NCBI GenBank assembly: GCA_023388835.1
Contig: JAEWFK010000167.1
Coordinates: forward strand, 1-25,976
Source of the DNA: Pseudomonadota bacterium
GTDB taxonomy: Bacteria > Pseudomonadota > Gammaproteobacteria > Burkholderiales > Burkholderiaceae_B
Length of the DNA stretch: 25,976 bases
Direction of reading: 5' to 3'
Part shown: positions 1-7,604 of the stretch, one piece after another
Numbering within the stretch: the first letter of the stretch is position 1
How the letters are laid out: the number at the start of each line of letters is the position of its first letter
Translations under genes and position numbers: made by a program
Notes under the pieces: generated by a model
Told to the model about the DNA's origin: nothing
The model's database searches: none
Seen by the model: only the letters and a program-made list of their open reading frames with translations

Positions 1-560
1 ACCCCACGCTGGGCGCATGGGGCCTGGGCTGGGAAGTCTGGCTCAACGGCATGGAAGTCACGCAGTTCACCTATTTCCAGCAGGTAGGCGGTCTGGACTG
101 CTACCCCGCCACGGGCGAGATCACCTACGGCCTGGAACGCCTGGCCATGTACCTGCAGGGTGTGGAAAGCGTCTACGACCTCGTCTGGACCCAAGGCGGC
201 GACGGCAAACCGGTGCTCTATGGCGACGTCTTTCACCAGAATGAAGTCGAACAATCCACCTACAACTTCGAGCATGCCTCCACCGACATGCTCTTCGGGC
301 ATTTCAACGACTACGAGGCTGAAGCGAAGCGCTTGATCGGCGTGCCGCTGGCCCTGCCTGCCTACGAAGCCACTCTGAAGGCGGCTCATACCTTCAATCT
401 GCTGGACGCCCGCGGCGCCATCAGCGTGACCGAGCGGGCCGCCTACATCGGCCGGATCCGCAATCTGTCCCGCGCCGTGGCCCAGGCTTACTACGATTCC
501 CGCGAGAAACTAGGATTCCCCATGCTGGCCAACCGTTCCGTGCTGGAGGTCGCACAATGA
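1..560 (+). CDS. glyQ: Glycyl-tRNA synthetase alpha subunit (5' end missing)
   Basis: This is the C-terminal 185 or so residues of GlyQ, which in other bacteria is about 300 residues long; the start lies before the window and the first full codon is at position 3. With GlyS it forms the alpha2beta2 enzyme that charges tRNA-Gly in the cytoplasm, and the alpha subunit carries the class II aminoacylation site. The segments GWEVWLNGMEVTQFTYFQQ and GEITYGLERLAMYLQGV are highly characteristic of the alpha subunit. The TGA stop (558-560) overlaps the glyS ATG (557-559), so the two subunits are probably translationally coupled, as expected for a stoichiometric complex. The identification is secure; only the missing N-terminus limits it. 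Confidence 0.97.
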   Translation, partial: PTLGAWGLGWEVWLNGMEVTQFTYFQQVGGLDCYPATGEITYGLERLAMYLQGVESVYDLVWTQGGDGKPVLYGDVFHQNEVEQSTYNFEHASTDMLFGHFNDYEAEAKRLIGVPLALPAYEATLKAAHTFNLLDARGAISVTERAAYIGRIRNLSRAVAQAYYDSREKLGFPMLANRSVLEVAQ

Positions 561-2698
561 CCACGCAGCCGCAAACCCGCCCTCTGCTGGTCGAACTGTT
601 TACTGAAGAACTGCCGCCCAAGGCCCTGCAACGTCTGGGCCAGGCCTTCGCTGACACCCTGCGAAAATCGCTGGAACAACAGCACCTCCTGGCCGCAGGC
701 TGCACCGTCCGCCCCCTGGCCACGCCCCGGCGGCTGGCCGCCGTGTTCGATGCCGTACTCGGCCAAGCGCCGGAACAGCACTACACTGAAAAACTCATGC
801 CGGCCAAGATCGGCCTGACCGCCGAACGTGAAATGACGCCCGCCCTGCAGAAGAAACTGCAAGCCAAGGGTCTGGCTCATCTGACCGCCGACGAACTGAT
901 TGTCGAATCCGACGGCAAGCAGGACATTCTCTACGCGCGCGGCGTCGCTGCCGGGGAAGCGTTGTCATCCGGCCTGCAGGCCGCTCTGGAACAGGCCATC
1001 TCGCAACTTCCTATTCCCAAGGTCATGCGCTATCAACTGGCCGACGGCGTGAGCAGCGTCCGCTTTGTGCGGCCGGCGCACCGCCTGATCGCCCTGTGGG
1101 GCGACGAAGTGGTGCCGGTCGAGACGCTGGGTCTGAAGGCAGGCCGCAGCACCGAAGGCCATCGTTTCATGTCCGAAGGCGCAATCGAGATCGTCGCTGC
1201 CGATACTTACGAAGCTCAGTTGTTCGAACCGGGCAAGGTCGTGGCCGGCTTCGAAACGCGCCGCGCCGACATCCTGCAACAGCTGCAACGCCATGCCGAT
1301 GACCTGGGCGCCACGATCGGCCACGACCCGGAGGTCGAAGCACTGCTGGATGAAGTCACCGCACTGGTCGAGCACCCCACCGTCTACGTGGGCGAGTTCG
1401 ACCCTGATTTCTTGCGGGTGCCGCCGGAATGCCTGATTCTGACCATGCGCTTGAATCAGAAGTACTTCCCGCTGTTCGAACCCGCCACCGGCAAGCTGAC
1501 CCACCGCTTCCTGATCGTGAGCAACATGCGGGTGGCCGACCCGGTTCACATCGTCGAAGGCAATCAGCGGGTCGTGCGTCCGCGGCTGGCCGATGCGCAG
1601 TTCTTCTTCGAAACGGACCGCCGAGTCCGCCTTGCCGACCGCGTACCGCAACTGGCCACCAGCGTCTATCACAACAAGCTCGGGTCGGTCCTGCAGCGCG
1701 TCGACCGCATTCGGCGCATCGCCGGACATATCGCCGCGCAACTCGGTGTGGATCCCGCGCCGGTCGACCGCGCGGCCCTGCTGGCCAAGGCCGACCTGAA
1801 CTCCAACATGGTGGGCGAGTTCCCCGAGCTGCAAGGCATCATGGGCGCCTATTACGCCCAGGCCGACGGAGAACCGCCCGAAGTCGTGACGGCCATCCGC
1901 GATCAGTACCGCATCCGTCTGGATTCGCCCGTCACTGAAGCCGGCCAAGTCTCCGCCATCGTCTTCATGGCCGAGCGCCTGGAGGTACTGGTCGGCATCT
2001 GGGGCATCGGACTGGTACCCACCGGCGAACGCGATCCTTACGGTCTGCGCCGTGCCGCGCTGGGCCTGATCAGCGCCTACGAGCAATTGGCCGCAGGCGG
2101 CGTGCTGGCCGTGAACGACGCAGACGCGCTACGCCTGGACGCACTTCTGGCCTTCACGGTGTCCACCTTCGAAGAAGGTGTCATCGCGCCGGAAACGCCC
2201 GATGAAGTCGCTGCCTTCATCTATGAGCGCTACCGCAATCAGCTGAGCGCACACGACCGCAATGTGGTGGACGCCGTCCTGGCCCTGGCCCCCCCGCTGC
2301 ACCAGGTATTGGGGCGTATCGAAGCGTGCGCCGCCTTCGCGCAACGTCCCGAAGCCGCCAGCCTGGCGTCGGCCAACAAGCGCATCACCAATCTGCTGAA
2401 AAAAGCCGACATCGACATCGGTGAGACGGACGCGGGCCGCTACACAGAAGCGGCCGAAAAAGCGCTGGCTGAGCGCATCGAGGAACTGGCCCCCATCGCG
2501 CACCGACAGTTTCAGGCCGGCGACTTCAGCGCTTCACTGGCTACGCTGGCCGGCTCGCGCGCAGCGGTCGATGATTTCTTCAACAAAGTCATGGTCATGG
2601 CGGACGACCCGGCCGTACGCCGCAATCGTCTCGCCTTGCTTGGGATGCTTCACCGCAGCATGAACCAGGTGGCCGATATTTCGAGGCTGGCACAGTGA
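557..2698 (+). CDS. glyS: Glycyl-tRNA synthetase beta subunit
   Basis: GlyS, 713 residues (the E. coli protein is about 690), is the large subunit of bacterial tetrameric glycyl-tRNA synthetase. It mainly provides tRNA binding and assembly functions. The N-terminus LLVELFTEELPPKAL is the family signature. The ERDPYGLRRAALGL segment near residues 490-505 is also diagnostic. The C-terminal part (about 590-713) is the helical anticodon-binding region. The ATG overlaps the glyQ stop as ATGA. Its own TGA (2696-2698) overlaps the GTG start of gmhB, so gmhB is probably translated by coupling. No internal defect is visible. Confidence 0.97.
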   Translation: MTTQPQTRPLLVELFTEELPPKALQRLGQAFADTLRKSLEQQHLLAAGCTVRPLATPRRLAAVFDAVLGQAPEQHYTEKLMPAKIGLTAEREMTPALQKKLQAKGLAHLTADELIVESDGKQDILYARGVAAGEALSSGLQAALEQAISQLPIPKVMRYQLADGVSSVRFVRPAHRLIALWGDEVVPVETLGLKAGRSTEGHRFMSEGAIEIVAADTYEAQLFEPGKVVAGFETRRADILQQLQRHADDLGATIGHDPEVEALLDEVTALVEHPTVYVGEFDPDFLRVPPECLILTMRLNQKYFPLFEPATGKLTHRFLIVSNMRVADPVHIVEGNQRVVRPRLADAQFFFETDRRVRLADRVPQLATSVYHNKLGSVLQRVDRIRRIAGHIAAQLGVDPAPVDRAALLAKADLNSNMVGEFPELQGIMGAYYAQADGEPPEVVTAIRDQYRIRLDSPVTEAGQVSAIVFMAERLEVLVGIWGIGLVPTGERDPYGLRRAALGLISAYEQLAAGGVLAVNDADALRLDALLAFTVSTFEEGVIAPETPDEVAAFIYERYRNQLSAHDRNVVDAVLALAPPLHQVLGRIEACAAFAQRPEAASLASANKRITNLLKKADIDIGETDAGRYTEAAEKALAERIEELAPIAHRQFQAGDFSASLATLAGSRAAVDDFFNKVMVMADDPAVRRNRLALLGMLHRSMNQVADISRLAQ

Positions 2699-3234
2699 AG
2701 CTTGCCATCCTGGACCGCGACGGCGTCATCAACGAGGACAGCGACGACTACATCAAGTCGCCGCAGGAATGGCGGGCCGTCCCGGGCAGCCTGGACGCCA
2801 TCGCCCGCCTATCACGGGCGGGCTGGCGAGTGGTGGTGGCAAGCAACCAGTCGGGGGTGGCGCGCGGGCTCTTCACCATGGAAACGCTCAACGCCATCCA
2901 CGCAAAGCTGCGTGGTGAACTGGCGCAGGCGGGCGGCCATATCGACGCGATCTTCGTCTGCACCCACGGGCCCGATGACGGCTGTCGCTGTCGCAAGCCG
3001 GCTTCGGGCCTTTTCGAAGACATTGGCCGGCGCTATGAGGTCAATCTGAAGGGCGTTCCCGCCGTGGGCGATTCCCTGCGCGACCTGGAGGCCGCGAGCG
3101 CGCTCGGTTGCGCACCGTGGCTGGTGCGCAGCGGCAAGGGGCTGCGCACGCTCGAACGTGGAGGCCTTCCGGAAGGCACACAGGTACGAGACAACCTCGC
3201 TGCCGTCGTCGACGACTGGCTCGCCGGAGAATGA
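2695..3234 (+). CDS. gmhB: D-glycero-beta-D-manno-heptose 1,7-bisphosphate 7-phosphatase
   Basis: A 179-residue HAD-superfamily phosphatase that removes the 7-phosphate from heptose 1,7-bisphosphate, a cytoplasmic step towards ADP-heptose for the LPS inner core. HAD motif I is DRDGVIN (residues 7-13; D7 nucleophile, D9 acid/base), motif II is around SNQSGV (50-55), and the late aspartates are in GDSLRD (125-130). A zinc-binding insert typical of GmhB is seen as C89, H91, C97 and C99. The start is GTG, placed inside the glyS stop region with four bases shared. Length and motifs fit GmhB rather than the bifunctional HisB phosphatase. It sits between glyS and an acyltransferase, an arrangement I recall from other Burkholderiales. 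Confidence 0.93.
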   Translation: MKLAILDRDGVINEDSDDYIKSPQEWRAVPGSLDAIARLSRAGWRVVVASNQSGVARGLFTMETLNAIHAKLRGELAQAGGHIDAIFVCTHGPDDGCRCRKPASGLFEDIGRRYEVNLKGVPAVGDSLRDLEAASALGCAPWLVRSGKGLRTLERGGLPEGTQVRDNLAAVVDDWLAGE

Positions 3235-3965
3235 CCATGGCCTGGCTGCGCGCGGTCCTTTATCAGCTTTTCCTGATCATCACGGTCATTCCCTACGCTA
3301 TTGCCTGCATCGTCTGGATGCCCCTGCCCCTGCGTTGGCGCTATCGCCTGACAGTGGGCTGGCCATGGCTCGCCATCTGGGGCGCCAAGGTCATCCTGGG
3401 CATACGCTGGCAGACCAAGGGCTGGGAGAACTTCCCCGACTCGCCCGCCATTGTGCTGTCCAAGCACCAATCCGCCTGGGAGACGATGTTCTTCGCCGGC
3501 TATCTGCCGCGGGACGTCTGCTTCGTATACAAGCGCGAACTGCACCGCATTCCCTTTTTCGGGTGGGGTATCGCCCTGCTGCGCATGATCCCCATCGACC
3601 GCGCCCGCGGCAGGGACGCCTTCGAGCAAGTCATCCGGATGGGGCGCAAGCGGCTGGGTGAAGGCCGCTGGCCCCTGCTTTTTCCTGAAGGCACCCGCAT
3701 GCCGCCCGGCAAGACGGGGCGCTACAAGATGGGCGGCGCCCTTTTGGCCGAGGCAACCGGCGCTCCGGTCATTCCAATTGCGCACAACGCGGGGGAATGC
3801 TGGCCTCGCCGGGCGTTCCTGAAAAAGCCCGGCGTCATCACCGTATCGGTGGGCCCGCCCATCGCCACTCGGGGCCTGAGCGCCGCAGAGATCAACGAGA
3901 AGGTGCAGGCATGGATAGAAAACGAAATGCGTGTACTGAACCCGGAGCGCTATGCCGACGAATGA
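3231..3965 (+). CDS. plsC: PlsC-type 1-acyl-sn-glycerol-3-phosphate acyltransferase
   Basis: A 244-residue membrane-associated acyltransferase of the PlsC/LPLAT family, expected to acylate lysophosphatidic acid to phosphatidic acid at the inner membrane. A hydrophobic N-terminal segment (about residues 5-33) anchors it. The catalytic block is KHQSAWE (H79 to E84), so the usual HX4D motif reads HX4E here. The acyl-acceptor-binding motif FPEGTR lies at 151-156, followed by a VIPIAHNAG segment near 185. The open frame extends further upstream, but the ATG at 3231 overlapping the gmhB stop (ATGA) is the natural start; a second ATG at 3237 is possible. Its 3' end overlaps the next gene by 14 bases. 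A lyso-ornithine-lipid or other acceptor cannot be excluded. Confidence 0.88.
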   Translation: MTMAWLRAVLYQLFLIITVIPYAIACIVWMPLPLRWRYRLTVGWPWLAIWGAKVILGIRWQTKGWENFPDSPAIVLSKHQSAWETMFFAGYLPRDVCFVYKRELHRIPFFGWGIALLRMIPIDRARGRDAFEQVIRMGRKRLGEGRWPLLFPEGTRMPPGKTGRYKMGGALLAEATGAPVIPIAHNAGECWPRRAFLKKPGVITVSVGPPIATRGLSAAEINEKVQAWIENEMRVLNPERYADE

Positions 3966-4827
3966 ACAGCTGAAGCTGTTCGAAGGCGAGCCGAGCACGC
4001 CTTTACCCAGTCCGCGTCGGGTGGACTCATTGCGACCAAGCGAAGCTCATGTCCCCACCCGCCGCCCGGCGACCCTGCCCGCTGGCCACCGCTGGCAGGA
4101 AGTCGACACCCCATGGCAACGCATTGGTTTCATGCTGCGTACGTCTCGGCGCAAGACCATCGGACTCACCGTGAGCGACAATGGGCTGGTCGTCACATCG
4201 CCGGCTTGGGTGCCTCGCCGGCAGATCGTCGAGGCAGTCCGGGACAAGGCGCCGTGGATACTCCGCAAGCTGCGCGCGGTGCACGAACGCCAGCAACACC
4301 TGGCGACGGCCGACGCGCGCTGGCAGGACGGCGGATGTTTTCCCTATCTGGGGGTCTACATTAGCTTGGCGATCCGTCCCGATGCCGGCAGCCCATCGTT
4401 CGGCGGCGACCCGTGGTCACCCGCGGGCGGCGACGTACTGAGCCTGCCGCTGCAGGCTGACAGCAGCGGTGACCGTGTCCGCGAACGGGTCCAGGGCTGG
4501 TTGCAACAGCAGGCAAGAATCTACTTCGAGCAGCGGCTGCGGCATTTCTGCGAACTGGCCGGCATGACGCTGAAAGGATGGCGTATGGCATCGCCCAACG
4601 GGCGCTGGGGTTCCTGCAGCAGCGACGGCCGCATCATGCTGAACTGGCGGCTGATACACTTTGGCCCGGAGGTCCTGGATTATGTCGTGGCCCATGAAGT
4701 CGCGCATTTGCGGCACATGAACCACGGCCCGGATTTCTGGCGCGAAGTCGGACACTTGTGCCCCGATTTCATTCGGCTGCGCCAGGCCCTCAAACCCCAT
4801 CATCCCGGCAGCCTGCCGCTATTGTGA
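3952..4827 (+). CDS. YgjP/SprT-like zinc metalloprotease (DUF45 family)
   Basis: A 291-residue protein whose C-terminal half matches the YgjP-like (DUF45, M48-related) metallopeptidases. The zinc motif is HEVAH (residues 248-252; H248, E249, H252), with a third ligand probably H258 in MNHGPDFW. Upstream are the family segments KGWRMASPNGRWGSCSSDG and IMLNWRLIHFGPEVLDYVV. No signal peptide or membrane segment is visible, so it is probably cytoplasmic. The first 50 residues are low in recognisable features and may be a lineage-specific extension. It overlaps plsC by 14 bases and is followed 32 bases later by gloA, so it is co-transcribed with envelope-lipid genes. Its physiological substrate is unknown. 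Confidence 0.87.
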   Translation: MPTNEQLKLFEGEPSTPLPSPRRVDSLRPSEAHVPTRRPATLPAGHRWQEVDTPWQRIGFMLRTSRRKTIGLTVSDNGLVVTSPAWVPRRQIVEAVRDKAPWILRKLRAVHERQQHLATADARWQDGGCFPYLGVYISLAIRPDAGSPSFGGDPWSPAGGDVLSLPLQADSSGDRVRERVQGWLQQQARIYFEQRLRHFCELAGMTLKGWRMASPNGRWGSCSSDGRIMLNWRLIHFGPEVLDYVVAHEVAHLRHMNHGPDFWREVGHLCPDFIRLRQALKPHHPGSLPLL

Positions 4828-4859
4828 CGCTGGCTGCCACGGCAACATAGGAGTCTTCC

Positions 4860-5255
4860 ATGCGTATTCTGCATACCATGCTGCGTGTCGGCGATCTTGA
4901 TAAATCACTCGACTTCTACACTAATGTTCTGGGCATGCGCCTGCTGCGCCGCAAGGATTACCCGGACGGCAAGTTCACGCTGGCCTTTGTGGGCTATCAG
5001 GATGAATCCGAAGCCGCCGCGATCGAGCTGACCCATAACTGGGATACGTCTTCCTACGACCTGGGCAACGGCTATGGCCACATTGCGCTGGAAGTGGAAG
5101 ACGCCTACAAGGCCTGTGAGGACATCAAGAGCCGGGGCGGCAAGGTCACCCGCGAAGCCGGCCCCATGAAGCACGGACAGACGGTCATCGCCTTCGTGGA
5201 AGACCCCGACGGCTACAAGATCGAGCTGATTCAGCGTCAGGCCCGCGTGGACTGA
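4860..5255 (+). CDS. gloA: Lactoylglutathione lyase (glyoxalase I)
   Basis: A 131-residue glyoxalase I that isomerises the methylglyoxal-glutathione hemithioacetal to S-lactoylglutathione in the cytoplasm. All four metal ligands of the Ni-dependent E. coli type are in place at the same numbers: H5, E56, H74 and E122. The N-terminus MRILHTMLRVGDLDKSLDFY and the segment GNGYGHIALEVED are typical. A TAGGAG ribosome-binding site lies six bases before the ATG. It is the last gene of the glyQ-glyS-gmhB-plsC-protease run and faces the convergent FadE-like gene 23 bases away, with no clear terminator hairpin between them. Confidence 0.96.
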   Translation: MRILHTMLRVGDLDKSLDFYTNVLGMRLLRRKDYPDGKFTLAFVGYQDESEAAAIELTHNWDTSSYDLGNGYGHIALEVEDAYKACEDIKSRGGKVTREAGPMKHGQTVIAFVEDPDGYKIELIQRQARVD

Positions 5256-5278
5256 ATCAGCATCGGAGGAATTCGCGG

Positions 5279-7507
5279 CTACTCCCGGGCCGCCGGGGAA
5301 TAAAGAGCCTCGACCACCGCCGACTCGGCGGCCTCCAGCTCGGCGGCCTGGGCATCGGTCAGGCCGCCGTGCACATGAGCCAGCCGCCAATCCTTCAGGC
5401 CCGCCTGCCTGATCTGTTCGCGTAGCCCGTGAACGTTGTTGACGCATTCGTAGGCACGCTCCAACGCGGCCAGATGCTGCAAGCCGTGACTGGCCCATAC
5501 CGAGCCCACGAGCCGTTCACGCGTATCAGTGGGCGCCAGTACACGTTCGGCACACGCCAGGGTCACCGCATCATCCGGAGGCGCCGCACGCGAACCCGGC
5601 GGAAGCAGCATCGCTTTGAGCGCCAGGCCGACGGCCGGGCCCTTGAAGTTGCCGATAATGCCGTCCAGCAGGGCGTCTATGGTGTGGAAAGCGTCCGCCG
5701 CGCACCAGTCCACCAGCGGCAGGTCGGCGTCGTGGCGACCCTCTTCCTGCCAGCGTCTGAGCACAGCGCACAGCGCCGTAAGAGCCGCCAGTGCACGCAA
5801 GAGGCGCTCGAGTCCCGGTTCCGCGCGGGCCTCAATGGGTCTGACGCCCGGTTGCAGCAATTCCACGAGAGTCGCCAGGGCGGCGGCATAACGATTGACT
5901 CGCCGATAGTGGCGGGTGACCGGGCCCAGCAGCCGGGGGCATGATGAAAACCGCCCGTGGGTCCAGGCATGGCCGACGGCCCGCAACAGCGTGCCGCCCG
6001 CTCCGATCGCATGCTTCCATGCCAGTCGGTCGAAAGCCTGACAGCCGACATCGGTGTCAGCATCTTCCAGGGCGTCAAGCTCACGGGAAAGATAGGGATG
6101 GGCGCGCATGACGCCCAAAGACAGGACGGCGGTGTTCCGTACTTGCGCGGCCATGCCGTCCAGCCCGAAAAGAGCGGGCAAGAGCTCGTGCAAGCCTTCC
6201 TGCCATTCCGTGAGCGCCGGTGTGGGCCCGGCGCCTCCCAACAAGTCCATGCTATCGCCCATGGAACGGCGAACATCTTCAAAAGTCCCGATATCGAGCA
6301 GCGCCGTCGCCAGCACAGGGTGGTATCCCAGGTTCAGGCCGGCGCAGAGAAACCGCCGGCACGCTTCGATGCGATAGGCGGTGGCCGCCAACCTGCCCAG
6401 GCGGCTGCGCGCGCCCAGCATCTCGCAACCGGAGCCCTCTGCCTGAAGCCGGAGCACCGCGCTCGATGCATGGGCGGCCAGCGAAACGGAGGCCGCCGAC
6501 AAAGCCGGCAGCGCAATGCCCTTGGAGACGGACTGTGCGGCCAGGAGCGTCGACACACCTTGATCAATGGCGGTGGCGCCGCCGAGCAGCGAGGACAGCG
6601 GCAGAGGGACATCGCGCCCATCGAACACGCCGCCCCGCCCCTGCTCCCGTGGCGAGTCGCCGGATCCGATCTGGGGGCGAGAGTTGGACGGCATCGCCCA
6701 GGTGCATGAGCCCGGATGATGCACCACGCCCGGCGTGGCCGTGTCGACCAGCGCCAGGCAGACACCTCGCTCGCCCGGCGCACCCAGGATGCCTTCCGGG
6801 TCATGCAGGCGGATAGGGAGCACCAGCAGATTCGGCCGCGGGCCAGGCGCATGACGGGCGCCGCTCCAGTTCAGTCGGATGATGGCGCTTTCAGTGCCGC
6901 CGCTGTCCGGAAGAACCACGCCCGTTGCCTTAATGGGGACGATGTCGTTCTCGACCACAAAGGACGCGACGGCGCCGGAATCCTGCCCCCCTGCAAGACG
7001 CGGTAACCAGTGAGCGCATTGCTGCGCCGTGCCGGCCGCACGCAATAGCCCGGCCGGACCGAAGACGAATCGCGCGGCGAGAAGGTAGGCCGTCGAGATG
7101 GATCTCAGGGCGACTCGGCGCAGGACTTCGGATTGCGCCCAGGCGCCAAGGCCGTGGCCGCCATGCTCGGCCGGAATGGCCATGCCTTCGAAACGATATT
7201 CGCGCAGCAGCCTGGTCAGCTCCGTGGCAGCCAGACTCTCGCCCCGATTGCCGGCCTCCTCCAGGCGCACACACAGTTCGGCCACCGCGCCGTCGAGGAA
7301 TGCCTTTTCCTGGACGGAAAGCACGGGCGGGCGGACATAAGTCAGGGCGCTCCAGTCGGGACGCCCTGAAAGCAACTGCGCCTCCCACCAGGAATCGCCG
7401 GAAGACAACACATGCCGCTGAAAAGCCGTCAGAGGCGACACGCTGTTGCGCGCACGCCGGTATAGCGGCTCGGTCAGCCAGCGACGGCGCCATACGCCCC
7501 AATCCAT
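5279..7507 (-). CDS. Divergent FadE-type acyl-CoA dehydrogenase homologue, probably catalytically altered
   Basis: A 742-residue protein that can be aligned by eye with E. coli FadE (814 residues) along nearly its full length, minus FadE's N-terminal membrane anchor. Shared landmarks are SSGDSWWEAQLLSGRPDW (35-52), VQEKAFLDG (65-73), the IPAEHGGHGLGAWAQSEV block (111-128), SMDLLGGAG (419-427), MRAHPYL (467-473) and a DUF1974-like C-terminus with RWQEEGRHDADLPLVDW. Expected active-site sequences are changed. The flavin/substrate loop TSPEAGSD is replaced around VVEND (184-188). The Glu of FadE's VEGAN segment, taken as the catalytic base, is Asp450 in GLDGMA. The Arg of GRGITLP is Lys in SKGIALP (328-334). 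The ATG has a GGAG site nine bases upstream. It could be a low-activity, altered-specificity or non-catalytic paralogue. Confidence 0.8.
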   Translation of the reverse strand: MDWGVWRRRWLTEPLYRRARNSVSPLTAFQRHVLSSGDSWWEAQLLSGRPDWSALTYVRPPVLSVQEKAFLDGAVAELCVRLEEAGNRGESLAATELTRLLREYRFEGMAIPAEHGGHGLGAWAQSEVLRRVALRSISTAYLLAARFVFGPAGLLRAAGTAQQCAHWLPRLAGGQDSGAVASFVVENDIVPIKATGVVLPDSGGTESAIIRLNWSGARHAPGPRPNLLVLPIRLHDPEGILGAPGERGVCLALVDTATPGVVHHPGSCTWAMPSNSRPQIGSGDSPREQGRGGVFDGRDVPLPLSSLLGGATAIDQGVSTLLAAQSVSKGIALPALSAASVSLAAHASSAVLRLQAEGSGCEMLGARSRLGRLAATAYRIEACRRFLCAGLNLGYHPVLATALLDIGTFEDVRRSMGDSMDLLGGAGPTPALTEWQEGLHELLPALFGLDGMAAQVRNTAVLSLGVMRAHPYLSRELDALEDADTDVGCQAFDRLAWKHAIGAGGTLLRAVGHAWTHGRFSSCPRLLGPVTRHYRRVNRYAAALATLVELLQPGVRPIEARAEPGLERLLRALAALTALCAVLRRWQEEGRHDADLPLVDWCAADAFHTIDALLDGIIGNFKGPAVGLALKAMLLPPGSRAAPPDDAVTLACAERVLAPTDTRERLVGSVWASHGLQHLAALERAYECVNNVHGLREQIRQAGLKDWRLAHVHGGLTDAQAAELEAAESAVVEALYSPAARE

Positions 7508-7604
7508 GCTTGATCACTCCAAAGAAATCCCGCCCCGCCGGATGTCGGATGGCGAAGCTTGCCGCCCTCGCGGCTTGATTGCCGGTGTGTCATCATTATG
7601 GCTT

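Noticed and set aside
965..2086. 373-codon open frame on the - strand opposite glyS
   Set aside because: Lies entirely within glyS, has no ribosome-binding site or domain, and its composition is that of a shadow frame.
5957..6816. Overlapping + strand frames opposite the FadE-like gene
   Set aside because: Because the FadE-like protein is divergent I checked whether the real gene was on the other strand. The - strand product aligns with FadE over most of its length, while these frames show no family features.
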